From the NCBI GenBank assembly GCA_947170265.1, contig CAMVSV010000003.1, positions 44,628 through 108,627 on the forward strand: DNA of 64,000 nt, read 5' to 3'. Source of the DNA: an uncultured Prevotella sp. GTDB lineage: Bacteria; Bacteroidota; Bacteroidia; Bacteroidales; Bacteroidaceae. Below are positions 15,773 through 25,385 of this stretch, one piece after another; the stretch's first letter is position 1; every line of letters begins with the position of its first letter. A model generated the notes under the pieces. The model saw nothing but the letters and a program-made list of their open reading frames with translations, was not told the DNA's origin and ran no database searches. Position numbers and translations under genes: made by a program.

Positions 15773-17227
15773 ATGAAAAACCTTTTCTACTGTTCATTGG
15801 CAATACTTGCAACACTCGCAATCACGTCGTGCGACGATGATGATGCACTTGTTGCATCCGATATTGAAATACCCAATGGATACGCACTTTCAGCAGGAAC
15901 AGCCAGCCTGTTTATGAATTCACCATATTCCTATGACCAACCAGCCGATTGGCTCTCTGGCACATACGAATCAAGATTTTATACTGGCGACCGTCTTTAC
16001 GACAATGTGAAGACAAGTAACGAAAATGGGCACGGTGGCGGACTGGGACCAGTATATGCCGGATATAGCTGCGGCAGCTGTCATCGCAATGCTGGTAGGA
16101 CAGAACCATCCTATTGGACTGCAATTAAAAACAAAAGCAATGATGCATCAGGTTCGTATGGATTTACCTCGATGCTCATCTATGTTTCGAAGAAAAACGG
16201 GAAATTCTACCAGGATTATGGCCGAGTTATTCACGACCAAGCAATTTACGGAGTTAGCCCAGAAGGAAAACTCAAGGTAGAAATCGATTCCGCCACATAT
16301 ACATTCCCTGATGGTGAAAAGTACACGTTATGTCTTCCTAAGTGGACTATCACCGATTGGTACGCTGAAGAAATAAGCCCGGAAGACATGTTCTGTACCG
16401 TCAGAATACCACTACGACATGTGGGCATGGGACAAATGATGTCGTTAGATCAAAACGAGATAGAAGCACTTGCAAGAAAAAGCAACTATCCCGAATGGGG
16501 TATCAGCGGAAGATGTAACTACATCGTAGAAAGAGGTGTAAGACAACTGGGAGTTTCTGGAAATAAAGCACAACACGCCGACCTCACCGTTGAGCTCGGT
16601 TTCTCAAGCGACATGGGATTGACCAACAGCCGCTATCCGGAAGAAATCTGCGAGGGACAGGCACAAGTTAATCAAGGCAGCATGATGGGACTGTCATACG
16701 AACAACTTGACTGTACTACCGAAGATATGGAAAACGTTGACTTATATATGCAATGCCTTGCTGTACCCGCAAGACGAAATGTAAATGACCCTGACGTGAA
16801 AGCCGGAGAAAAGCTTTTCTATGAAGCCGGTTGTCATCTCTGTCATGTAACAACCCTTCACACAAAACCACGAGGTTCAATATTGTTGGCTGGAACAACC
16901 TTGCCATGGCTCGGAAGTCAGACCATTCACCCTTATTCCGACTATCTCATTCACGACATGGGCTCAGAGATAATGGGTGTAGGACTCAATGACAACTATG
17001 TTAGCGGTCTGTGCATGGGAAATGAATGGCGAACCACACCTCTTTGGGGCATTGGTCTGCAGTCAAAAGTAAACGGACACACATATTTCCTTCACGATGG
17101 AAGAGCCAGAAACTTTGTTGAGGCAATAATGTGGCACGGAGGAGAAGCCTATGCTTCCCGACAGAAATTCGCCAATTTCACCAAGAATCAGAGAAATCAG
17201 CTTATACAGTTCCTCTGGAGCCTGTAA
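15773..17227 (+). CDS. Di-haem oxidoreductase-like lipoprotein (DUF1111 / COG3488)
   Basis: The 484-residue protein has a lipobox cysteine at residue 20 (AITSCDDDD) and two CxxCH haem-binding sites: C100-G-S-C103-H104 and C354-H-L-C357-H358. The layout, with an N-terminal and a C-terminal haem domain and a DGRARNF-EAIMWHGGEA segment near the end, fits the DUF1111 family formerly called thiol oxidoreductase, related to di-haem peroxidases. Both haems would need covalent attachment outside the cytoplasm, which the ResB-CcsA protein of the same operon can supply. Family members occur next to imelysins. The electron donor and substrate are unknown. Confidence 0.9.
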   Translation: MKNLFYCSLAILATLAITSCDDDDALVASDIEIPNGYALSAGTASLFMNSPYSYDQPADWLSGTYESRFYTGDRLYDNVKTSNENGHGGGLGPVYAGYSCGSCHRNAGRTEPSYWTAIKNKSNDASGSYGFTSMLIYVSKKNGKFYQDYGRVIHDQAIYGVSPEGKLKVEIDSATYTFPDGEKYTLCLPKWTITDWYAEEISPEDMFCTVRIPLRHVGMGQMMSLDQNEIEALARKSNYPEWGISGRCNYIVERGVRQLGVSGNKAQHADLTVELGFSSDMGLTNSRYPEEICEGQAQVNQGSMMGLSYEQLDCTTEDMENVDLYMQCLAVPARRNVNDPDVKAGEKLFYEAGCHLCHVTTLHTKPRGSILLAGTTLPWLGSQTIHPYSDYLIHDMGSEIMGVGLNDNYVSGLCMGNEWRTTPLWGIGLQSKVNGHTYFLHDGRARNFVEAIMWHGGEAYASRQKFANFTKNQRNQLIQFLWSL

Positions 17228-17234
17228 TATATAA

Positions 17235-18536
17235 ATGAAACAAGTAAAAAGCAATATGAAAAACAAGAACTTACGCATAGCCATCATGCTCTTTGCAGCA
17301 TGCACTGCAACTACTATGTATGCAGAAAACAATGATGAACTCAGTACCACAACTGAAGAGCCTACACTTGAAGATAAAAACACCACATCATACGACATGG
17401 AGAATGGAGTGTTGCCAATAGCCGACGACCGCGGATTTACCCTTCAGTCAAAAGATGGGAGCTTCGTCTTCAAACCATACATGATGCTTCAGTCCACTCT
17501 AAGCTATAGATATTATGATGACGTAGGACTTGACAAAGCATACAATCAGGATAATGTGGCAAACTCAGGTTTTGCCATTCCCTATGCCATAATAGGTTTC
17601 ACAGGTAAAGCCTTCGGGAAAATCGACTACAACATAAGCATAAATGCAGCGGCAAGCGGAGGAGCTATTCTTCAGCAAGCATGGATAGACTATGCTGTGA
17701 ACCCGGCTATCAGATTTCGTGCTGGAAAATTCAAGACTCCATTTACAAGTGCTTACCTGACCACTTTGGGTGAAACGCTTTTCCCAATAATGCCTACTTC
17801 ACTTATTGCCACCACCATACTCCCCTATTCTCTTAATGCCGTCAATCCATCAATAGGTACAGGATTCGATCTCGGAGTGGAAATGCATGGTCTTATAAGC
17901 AACCAGTTTGGCTATGAAATTGGCATCTTCAATGGCACGGGCAGTAGCGTAAACACAGCGACTAAAGGCTTCAGCGATGACAACCATTTTCCATCTCTTC
18001 TCTATGCAGGACGATTCACATGGCAGCCCAAAGGAGCAATGCCCATGACGCAAGGCAATGCAAAAATGCAAGACATCGACAAGATGCTCATCGGTATCAG
18101 TGCCAACTACAACAACGAAGCAGAAAACGAGAGCACAAATGATTTCCGTGCCGGCGTTGAATTTGCTTGGATGAAAAACAAATGGTACTTCGCCGCAGAA
18201 GGTTATTACATGCACGTTGGATTCACCGATCGTCAAAAGATTGATGAAACTTACAATTATTGGGGAGCTTATGCCCAGGTAGGTTACTTTGTGGCACCAC
18301 AATGGCAGGTGGGTGTGCGCTACGACTGGATGGACCGCAATGGCTCAAATAAAGACGGTTCGCTCAACTCACCAGCTGTATCAGTAAACTATTTTGTTCC
18401 AAAGACAAATATCAAGATTTCAGGAGCTTATCAATATACTGGCAGATGGGGACATGAAAGACAACTTGACCGCGACCTTGACGAGATTGGACTTTCCACA
18501 CATGTAGCTATGCTAATGATGCAATACACATTCTAA
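17235..18536 (+). CDS. Phosphate-selective-porin (OprO/OprP) family outer-membrane protein
   Basis: The 433-residue protein has a signal peptide (IAIMLFAACTATTMYA) and a beta-barrel, with the OprP-type motifs GFTLQSKDGSFVFKPYMMLQ, WIDYAVNPAIRFRAGKFKTPF and a C-terminal Phe in MLMMQYTF, the usual outer-membrane insertion signal. It starts 7 bp after the di-haem gene; an alternative ATG at 17256 would give a more ordinary signal peptide (MKNKNLRIAIMLF) and may be the real start. It is the second porin in this operon, so two different pores serve the same set of periplasmic redox proteins. Substrate is unknown. Confidence 0.88.
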   Translation: MKQVKSNMKNKNLRIAIMLFAACTATTMYAENNDELSTTTEEPTLEDKNTTSYDMENGVLPIADDRGFTLQSKDGSFVFKPYMMLQSTLSYRYYDDVGLDKAYNQDNVANSGFAIPYAIIGFTGKAFGKIDYNISINAAASGGAILQQAWIDYAVNPAIRFRAGKFKTPFTSAYLTTLGETLFPIMPTSLIATTILPYSLNAVNPSIGTGFDLGVEMHGLISNQFGYEIGIFNGTGSSVNTATKGFSDDNHFPSLLYAGRFTWQPKGAMPMTQGNAKMQDIDKMLIGISANYNNEAENESTNDFRAGVEFAWMKNKWYFAAEGYYMHVGFTDRQKIDETYNYWGAYAQVGYFVAPQWQVGVRYDWMDRNGSNKDGSLNSPAVSVNYFVPKTNIKISGAYQYTGRWGHERQLDRDLDEIGLSTHVAMLMMQYTF

Positions 18537-18552
18537 AAGATCTTCTATTTGC

Positions 18553-19290
18553 GTGATGATGAACAAAACATTCTTAAACAGTCTGCATATAATCATGTCA
18601 TTGATGCTTATTGGCATTGTGACATCATGCGACGATGGGCGAATATATGAGAAAGATACAGCCTATAAGGAAGGGAAAACAGTACAAATACGTGGAGTTA
18701 TCCATGGTTTGGAGACATGGGAAGACAACTCATATTATGTCGCCGCAGCTGGTTTCGACAACAATAGCGAATATGCAGTTATATCAAAGATTATCAACAC
18801 TACCGACGAAGACGGTCAAGTCAATATCACACTCTCGGGAATAGATGAAAACGTTAATACCGTTGAATTGTGCGTACTCAACCGTCTCCGCCAACGAGTA
18901 GCGACATTCGCTGTACATGAAATGACAGAAACAGAAACCAGCACAATGGACATAGGCGAACTCAATGTGGGACGCTACCATACCATACAGAGCACTTTGT
19001 TCGACCAATCATGCATAGCATGTCACGGAGGAAGCGGCTTTGCCGCAGCTGGTCTTCACCTCACTGAAGGCAACAGCTATGCAGCTATCGTCAATGTGCC
19101 ATCAAAAAAAGTTGAGGGCAAGAATATTGTCACTCCTGGAGACAAAGACAATAGTGTACTTCATTTACTTCTCAACACCGACTTGTCGTCTACATGGCGA
19201 CAAAATCACAGCGATATGCTCAACAAAGAACGCACTTCAAATCTACTTCGTTTCATTGACGACTGGATTGCCAATGGGGCTAAAGAATAA
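18553..19290 (+). CDS. Mono-haem c-type cytochrome lipoprotein
   Basis: The 245-residue protein has a lipobox at C26 (GIVTSCDDG). Residues about 30-140 look like a beta-rich domain (VQIRGVIHGLETW), followed by a small cytochrome c-like domain with C154-I-A-C157-H158 (CIACHGGSG) and the segment TPGDKDNSVLHLLLN common to planctomycete-type cytochrome (PSCyt) domains. A distal Met ligand may be M217 (HSDMLN region), not proven. It lies 16 bp after the porin and 9 bp before the Rid-like gene. It may pass electrons to or from the di-haem oxidoreductase, by inference from shared operon and haem type. Confidence 0.82.
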   Translation: MMMNKTFLNSLHIIMSLMLIGIVTSCDDGRIYEKDTAYKEGKTVQIRGVIHGLETWEDNSYYVAAAGFDNNSEYAVISKIINTTDEDGQVNITLSGIDENVNTVELCVLNRLRQRVATFAVHEMTETETSTMDIGELNVGRYHTIQSTLFDQSCIACHGGSGFAAAGLHLTEGNSYAAIVNVPSKKVEGKNIVTPGDKDNSVLHLLLNTDLSSTWRQNHSDMLNKERTSNLLRFIDDWIANGAKE

Positions 19291-19299
19291 TACAACTAC

Positions 19300-20448
19300 A
19301 TGAACACACACAGAATAATTGAAAAAGAAAACGTCAAAGCTGTAATATCAAGCTTTAATAATGGTACAGAAGTTAAGGAATATCACGTCATGATACAACT
19401 TAACAACCCACGTCTTGCCTTTAACAAACAATTGGAATGTATCATCAATGCATACGAAGACATAAGAACTAAAGAGTGTGAAGGAGCACAGGCGGTGTTT
19501 AAACGGCTTTTCCTTAGCGACTCTGCCAATCAAGCTGCAGAGATTTACTCAGTCATTGCAGAAGGAAGCGACTGTGCACTTTCCATCATACAGCAGGCAC
19601 CACTCAACGGCACTAAGATTGCACTGTGGGCATACCTCCAGACCAACGTCACCACAAAAGTCAACGCCAGCGGACTCTTTGAAGTGTCACATGGCAAATA
19701 CCGTCACTTGTGGAATGGCAGTGCCCATAATCTTGCAGCTAACTCAGAATACCAGACACGCCTGCTCTTCAATGAGTATATCATGCAACTTGCACAAGAA
19801 GGTTGCACACTCGCCGATAATTGCATTCGTACATGGTTCTTTGTGAATGATGTGGACTTGAACTATGGCGGAGTGGTTAGGGCACGCAACCAAACTTTCT
19901 TCACGCAGGGACTCACACGCGATACACATTTCATCGCCAGCACCGGCATTGGAGGTCGACAAGCAGACCCCAATGTTCTTTCACAAATGGATAATTATGC
20001 CATTGACGGAATATCAAATGAACAAGTTAAATACCTCTATGCCCCCACTCACCTCAACAGGACCAGCGACTATGGGGTCAGCTTTGAGAGAGGAACATAT
20101 GTTGATTATGGCGACAGACGTCATGTATTCATCTCGGGTACCGCCAGTATCAACAACAAGGGAGAAGTGGTTCACCCCGGTGATATTGTAAGTCAGACCA
20201 AACGCATGTGGGAAAATGTGGAAATGCTGTTGAAAGAAGCAGATTTCACTTTAAGCGACATTGGACAAATGATTGTATATCTTAGAGATACCTCCGACTA
20301 CGAAATTGTAAAAGAAATGTATGAACAGCAATTCCCAGAACAGCCATATATCATTGTTCATGCCCCTGTTTGCCGTCCGGGGTGGCTCATAGAAATGGAA
20401 TGTATGGGAACGAAAGAGATTGAAAATAGTAATTTTGCCAAATATTAA
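19300..20448 (+). CDS. Double-domain Rid (YjgF/UK114) family protein
   Basis: The 382-residue protein has a divergent N-terminal half and a clear RidA-like C-terminal domain (VFISGTASINNKGEVVHPG, residues about 280-375). The carboxylate-binding arginine of the family is R359 in VCRPGWLIEMEC. RidA enzymes deaminate reactive enamine/imine intermediates, and chorismatase-like relatives have a similar two-domain plan (WFFVNDVDLNYGG resembles that group). There is no signal peptide, so it is cytoplasmic, unlike its operon partners. Spacing is 9 bp from the cytochrome gene and 6 bp to the ccs gene. Why a Rid protein sits with cytochrome c biogenesis is not explained by known families. Confidence 0.82.
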   Translation: MNTHRIIEKENVKAVISSFNNGTEVKEYHVMIQLNNPRLAFNKQLECIINAYEDIRTKECEGAQAVFKRLFLSDSANQAAEIYSVIAEGSDCALSIIQQAPLNGTKIALWAYLQTNVTTKVNASGLFEVSHGKYRHLWNGSAHNLAANSEYQTRLLFNEYIMQLAQEGCTLADNCIRTWFFVNDVDLNYGGVVRARNQTFFTQGLTRDTHFIASTGIGGRQADPNVLSQMDNYAIDGISNEQVKYLYAPTHLNRTSDYGVSFERGTYVDYGDRRHVFISGTASINNKGEVVHPGDIVSQTKRMWENVEMLLKEADFTLSDIGQMIVYLRDTSDYEIVKEMYEQQFPEQPYIIVHAPVCRPGWLIEMECMGTKEIENSNFAKY

Positions 20449-20454
20449 AAGTTA

Positions 20455-22530
20455 ATGCAAACAATAAGACGCATCACTGCATTATTAGCGATAATCATAT
20501 TGATAGTCCTGGCTTATTCTACTTTTGTAGAACAAGCTCATGGCTCTATCTATACCTATGCCCACATCTACGGAACCACATGGTTCTTTGTGATGTGGGC
20601 ATTAATGCTTCTCGCATCGTTGACAATATATTTGCATTATGTCCATAAACGACAATACTCATTCAGGTTAAGCATCATCTCACAGGACATTCTTCACCTC
20701 TCATTTGTAATGATATTCATTGGTGCCATGGTGACTCATTTCTTCGGCATGGAAGGTATCATCCATCTCAGAGAGAGCAAACCGGAAAATTCTTTTCAAA
20801 ACAAGAGAGATGGAAGCAAGCAGGAGATGCCTATTACTCTGACGTTGAAAAAATTCCATATCGATTATAATCCTGGTACGCAAGCTCCCTCAAACTTCAT
20901 TAGCAATGTAGTATGGCATGACACAGAGAGCAACATATCTTCCAATGCCACCATCTCTATGAATAACATCCTCAATACAAGGGGATACCGCTTCTATCAA
21001 TCATCATTTGACAACGACCACCGCGGTACCATTCTCACAGTGAATCACGATCCATGGGGCATTGCCATAACCTACATGGGCTACCTGATGGCAGCCATTA
21101 GCATGTTACTTACTATATTTTCTCCCAAAAGCACCTTCCGAAAGCTTCTTGCTCATCCAGCAATGAAAAAGAGCTTAGCAGTCTTCCTTTTACTGTTTTC
21201 TAATATATTCCTTTCCTCTGTTGTCAACAGTCAATACAACACAGTCAATGCTGCAAGACAAATTCCCACAATAAGTATTGAAAAAGGAAAGGAATTAGCG
21301 CGGAAACAGGTTATCTACAACGACAGGGTAACACCATTCAGTACCGTAGCACACGACTTCCTTAAAAAAATATATGGGAAAGACAGCTACAAGGGGCTTA
21401 CAGCCGAACAAGTATTGTTAGGCTGGATGATGCGACCAGATGCGTGGAAAGCAGAAAAAATGATTAAGATTAAGAATGGCGAGCTAAGAAAAGACCTGGG
21501 AATTGAAGGAAAATATGCTGCCATGGAAGACCTTTTCTCAGCTGATGGTACTTACAAAATACAAAAGTACATTGATCCATCTATAGAAATAGGTGCAAAC
21601 AAAGCTGTTACAGAGTTAGACGAAAAGGCTGGATTCATACTCCTGGCTGTCAACGGACAGCTCGTCAAGCCCATTCCATCAGGTATTCCCCATCTCTCAG
21701 AAAGCAAAGTAACTGCCGAAATTATATACAATACGATACCATTCACAAAGATACTCTTCATGGTAAACCTTACGGTTGGATTTATGCTATTCATATTTCT
21801 CACTGTTAAGGGAACTTTAAACAGATATGCAATTATTACCGGCAATATTACATTGGCAATTTCCCTTCTCGCCATGTCTTTTGTTTATGCCATACGATGG
21901 TATATTTCCGGGAGAATACCGCTAGCAAACGGTTATGAAACCATGATTTTTCTCTCGCTCACAATAATGCTCATAACCATTTTCCTACAGCATAAACTCA
22001 CATTCTTACTTCCTTTCGGACTTCTGCTCTCAGGCTTCACATTGCTTGTCTCTCATCTTGGGCAAATGAATCCTCAGATTTCTCCACTCATGCCTGTTTT
22101 GCACTCACCACTACTCAGCTCTCATGTAAGCACCATAATGATTGCCTATGCCTTGCTTGCAATAATTACTTTCAACAGCATCTATGCTATTGCTCTTTCC
22201 ATGAAGAAAAACAAGCAACGCGAGATACAGCAACTCTATATTTTTTCCTCCATACTACTCTATCCCGCCACATTTCTACTTGGCATTGGTATCATGCTCG
22301 GAGCTGTATGGGCAAACGTCAGTTGGGGAAAATACTGGAGTTGGGATCCAAAAGAGACATGGGCTCTCATCACATTTATAATATATGCTATAGCACTCCA
22401 TAGAAAAACAATAGCATTTCTTCAAAAACCCATCAACTTACACATATTCCTCTTCATCGCCTTCACCACAGTACTGATGACATACTTCGGTGTCAACTAT
22501 TTCCTCGGAGGCATGCATAGCTATGCATAG
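20455..22530 (+). CDS. ccsBA: ResB-CcsA fusion, System II cytochrome c synthase
   Basis: The 691-residue membrane protein joins a ResB/Ccs1-like N-terminal half (helices VLAYSTFVEQAHG and FFVMWALMLLASLTIYLHYV, a large periplasmic domain to about residue 420) to a CcsA/ResC-like C-terminal half. The tryptophan-rich haem-handling motif is W624-G-K-Y-W-S-W-D631 followed by PKETWAL. Such fusions export haem and attach it to CxxCH motifs. The two cytochrome genes upstream in the same operon are the natural clients, so the operon carries substrates and maturation machinery together. It ends the operon; the next gene has its own gap of 108 bp. Confidence 0.93.
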   Translation: MQTIRRITALLAIIILIVLAYSTFVEQAHGSIYTYAHIYGTTWFFVMWALMLLASLTIYLHYVHKRQYSFRLSIISQDILHLSFVMIFIGAMVTHFFGMEGIIHLRESKPENSFQNKRDGSKQEMPITLTLKKFHIDYNPGTQAPSNFISNVVWHDTESNISSNATISMNNILNTRGYRFYQSSFDNDHRGTILTVNHDPWGIAITYMGYLMAAISMLLTIFSPKSTFRKLLAHPAMKKSLAVFLLLFSNIFLSSVVNSQYNTVNAARQIPTISIEKGKELARKQVIYNDRVTPFSTVAHDFLKKIYGKDSYKGLTAEQVLLGWMMRPDAWKAEKMIKIKNGELRKDLGIEGKYAAMEDLFSADGTYKIQKYIDPSIEIGANKAVTELDEKAGFILLAVNGQLVKPIPSGIPHLSESKVTAEIIYNTIPFTKILFMVNLTVGFMLFIFLTVKGTLNRYAIITGNITLAISLLAMSFVYAIRWYISGRIPLANGYETMIFLSLTIMLITIFLQHKLTFLLPFGLLLSGFTLLVSHLGQMNPQISPLMPVLHSPLLSSHVSTIMIAYALLAIITFNSIYAIALSMKKNKQREIQQLYIFSSILLYPATFLLGIGIMLGAVWANVSWGKYWSWDPKETWALITFIIYAIALHRKTIAFLQKPINLHIFLFIAFTTVLMTYFGVNYFLGGMHSYA

Positions 22531-22638
22531 TAATTCAAGAAACAGACCACAATAGAAGATACTTTCAGAGAAAAACAATAGTTTATCGTTTAAATTTCAT
22601 GCGTTTTTTGTATTTTTGCAGCAAATTAAAGAACGACT

Positions 22639-25002
22639 ATGAAACGATTTATATTCATATTGACTTTGATTGTGACATGTGTGTTACCATCACATGCCGT
22701 ATTGAAGGAGAAAGACATAAACAGTTCGCTTGCCGTGCTGAGGCATGAGCTATCTACCTACCATCGGGAACAACAAGACAGATTGGCTGGAGCAAAGAAA
22801 AGAAGCGATAGAGTCATGCACACTCTGCGAGACATCATGCAGCGCTCACAACAAAACTCTCTGATGCTTTACTCCCAAAAAACTGATTATGTGTTCGACC
22901 TGACCTATGCATGCCATGAAGCCACAGAGCAATATGAAGAATTTCAGAGGGAAATAGCACCATTCAAACAGTTCATGAACCGGAGTCAATCAGACATAGC
23001 ACGCTATGACTCTTTGGTTGATGTGCTCAGCAAGATGCCGACAACACGACTGAGCGAGCAAGCGAAGGTTGACAGGAACGTGTGTCTCACTCTTGCTGTA
23101 AACATCAGAAGAATGCTGAAAGAGTCAAGCGAAAGCCTTCAGGAAAACATCATGTGGTATGACTTTACCGAGCGGCGTCTGAAAAGTCTCAACGACTATG
23201 CCAACAAACGCTATGAGGAGATACAGACCAACATTTTCCGAAATGGCGAAAGCAACTATTTCAAGACTCTCTCGCAAATGAACTGGAAGCTTCTCGAGGC
23301 TCGGGCTGCCATAGCAGAGAAATACACTCCCACCGACATGGTGAAATCACAGTGGGATGTAAAATGGATTATCGGTCTCTTTGCAACGATACTTATCTAT
23401 GCCATCATTGCTGCCATAGTCAACTTCATTGCAATAAGGTACATTGTGACACATTTCATGCAATACGGCAAGCTCAGGAAACACAAAGACACCTTTCTTG
23501 CCAAGCGAGCATATATAACCATGGCTACATCTGTCATAACACTTGCATTATTGCTTGCTATTATCCATTTCACCGCCGAGCAGAACTTCCTGATGATGGC
23601 AAGCAACCTACTCATAGAATACGCCTGGTTACTTGCCGTGATACTCATCTCGCTGCTGCTCAGGGTGAGTGCCGAGCAGATTGGCAGCGCATTCAGAATA
23701 TATGTCCCACTGATAGTGGTTGGTTTCTTGGTAATTGTCTTCCGCATTGTGCTCATTCCTACAGAGATCGTCAATGTGGTATTACCACCGATACTCCTGA
23801 TATGCACCATCTGGCAATGGAATGTCATACGCCGACACAACAAGAATGTGCCACATTATGACGTTTATCTCACCTATGTGTCACTCGGCGTCTTCGTTGC
23901 CTCAGTCATTAGCTCATGGCTGGGCTACACTCTCATGAGCGTTCAGCTACTCATCTGGTGGATTATGCAGATGACATGCCTTCTCACTCTGGCATGTATC
24001 CGCGATTGGCTTGATGCCTACAACAGAATTAAGAAATTCAACGAAAAGCCAATAACGAAAGCATGGAAATTCCGACTGGTTTACTTTGTCATAATGCCAG
24101 CCATGGTGGTCTATTCATTCATCGTTTCTGTTTACTGGGCTGCCGATGTATTCAATCTCAGTGCTCTTACATGGAACATATTCAGTACACCATATATCGA
24201 CACCAAGTTCATTAAAGTAAGCATATTCTCAATATCGCAGGTAATTGTTCTTTGGTTCATATTCAACTATATAAATCATACGGTAAGGTCACTCGTCAAA
24301 GAATACCTGAAAAAGAAAGATGCCACTACAGCAGAGTCACGCTCGGTTATGTTCATCAATGTATTACAAGTGGTGGTATGGGGATTGTGGTTGCTGATAA
24401 GCATGGGAATCCTTCATGTAAGCAACACCTGGCTCGTTGTTATTTCCGGAGGTTTGTCTACTGGTATCGGTTTTGCCATGAAAGACATCCTTGAAAACAT
24501 CTATTATGGCATATCTCTCATGGCTGGTAGAATAAAAGTTGGCGACTGGATAGAATGTGACGGCGTAAAGGGTAAGGTAGGCTCCATATCCTACACCAGT
24601 ACAATGCTTGAGGCCATTGATGGCTCGGTGATAGCGTTTACCAACTCCCAGCTATTCACCAAAAACTACAAGAACCTCACCAAAAACCATGGCTACATTC
24701 TCTCCGCAATACCCTTCGGAGTAGCTTATGGTACAAACTGTAAACGAGTAATCGACTTGGTTGAGGAAACCATCAACAACCTGCACCATCCATTCCTCGA
24801 CAAGCACAAGAAAGCAAAAGCAGTGTTCTGTGACATGGGCGACAGCAGCATCAACTTCAAGCTCTATTGCTGGGTGGATGCCGTGAAACAAATCTATGCA
24901 GTAAGTGATGTCATGGGGGCTATCTACGATGTGCTAAACAAGAACGGAATAGAAATACCGTTCCCACAAAGAGACATACATATAATAGAAAACAAAGCAT
25001 AG
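22639..25002 (+). CDS. MscS-family mechanosensitive ion channel
   Basis: The 787-residue protein has a signal-like N-terminus (FIFILTLIVTCVLPSHA), a periplasmic coiled-coil-rich region (residues about 25-240), roughly ten membrane helices, and the MscS core near residues 590-700: GGLSTGIGFAMKDILENIYYG is the pore-lining helix and GRIKVGDWIECDGVKGKVG the first part of the cytoplasmic beta domain. Size and layout match the large MscK/YbdG-like group rather than small MscS. Such channels release solutes after osmotic downshock. A TAnnTTTG box (TATTTTTG) lies at 22611-22618 but a matching -33 box is not clear. A terminator follows the gene. Confidence 0.92.
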   Translation: MKRFIFILTLIVTCVLPSHAVLKEKDINSSLAVLRHELSTYHREQQDRLAGAKKRSDRVMHTLRDIMQRSQQNSLMLYSQKTDYVFDLTYACHEATEQYEEFQREIAPFKQFMNRSQSDIARYDSLVDVLSKMPTTRLSEQAKVDRNVCLTLAVNIRRMLKESSESLQENIMWYDFTERRLKSLNDYANKRYEEIQTNIFRNGESNYFKTLSQMNWKLLEARAAIAEKYTPTDMVKSQWDVKWIIGLFATILIYAIIAAIVNFIAIRYIVTHFMQYGKLRKHKDTFLAKRAYITMATSVITLALLLAIIHFTAEQNFLMMASNLLIEYAWLLAVILISLLLRVSAEQIGSAFRIYVPLIVVGFLVIVFRIVLIPTEIVNVVLPPILLICTIWQWNVIRRHNKNVPHYDVYLTYVSLGVFVASVISSWLGYTLMSVQLLIWWIMQMTCLLTLACIRDWLDAYNRIKKFNEKPITKAWKFRLVYFVIMPAMVVYSFIVSVYWAADVFNLSALTWNIFSTPYIDTKFIKVSIFSISQVIVLWFIFNYINHTVRSLVKEYLKKKDATTAESRSVMFINVLQVVVWGLWLLISMGILHVSNTWLVVISGGLSTGIGFAMKDILENIYYGISLMAGRIKVGDWIECDGVKGKVGSISYTSTMLEAIDGSVIAFTNSQLFTKNYKNLTKNHGYILSAIPFGVAYGTNCKRVIDLVEETINNLHHPFLDKHKKAKAVFCDMGDSSINFKLYCWVDAVKQIYAVSDVMGAIYDVLNKNGIEIPFPQRDIHIIENKA

Positions 25003-25041
25003 CATCGCTGATAGCTAAAAAAGAAATAATAACAAATCACG

Positions 25042-25085
25042 AGAAGACCTCTCTGACAAATTGCCATTAGAGGTCTTCTTTTTTA
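25042..25085 (+). terminator. Rho-independent terminator after the MscS gene
   Basis: AGAAGACCTCT (25042-25052) pairs with AGAGGTCTTCT (25069-25079) and a T-rich tract follows. The stem is perfect over 11 bp. Confidence 0.85.
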
Positions 25086-25104
25086 TTTAAACGATTAAGG
25101 CTGT

Positions 25105-25254
25105 TTACTTAATCATCACTTTCTTTACACCATTGATATATACACCACTCTTAGCAGGTTTACCTATAAGCTTTTGTCCGTTAAGAGTATAATAACTGTC
25201 ATCACATTTCTTATCTGAAACAATATTATTGATAGCCGTAGCAGATGAGCGCGT
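25105..25254 (-). pseudogene. Remnant of a secreted protein: orphan C-terminal domain
   Basis: On the minus strand a 49-codon stretch ending in TAA reads like the C-terminal domain of secreted Prevotella proteins: TAINNIVSDKK, then YYTLNGQKLIGKPAKSGVYI and NGVKKVMIK. It resembles the tails of the proteins at 31947, 52850 and 53924. Upstream on that strand the frame stays open briefly but has no plausible start or signal peptide before it decays into AT-rich sequence, so the rest of the gene has been lost. The palindrome array at 25386 lies just upstream of where the gene body should be. Confidence 0.6.
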
Positions 25255-25385
25255 GAAACATTTTGTAAACAAGTGTAAAGAGATGCAAAATATCGAGCAG
25301 TTTCTTTAACATTTACGACACAAGAATGGCTTAAAAAATCACCTTAATAACTAACTGATTATCAAATGGTTGAAAGCAGCATTTT

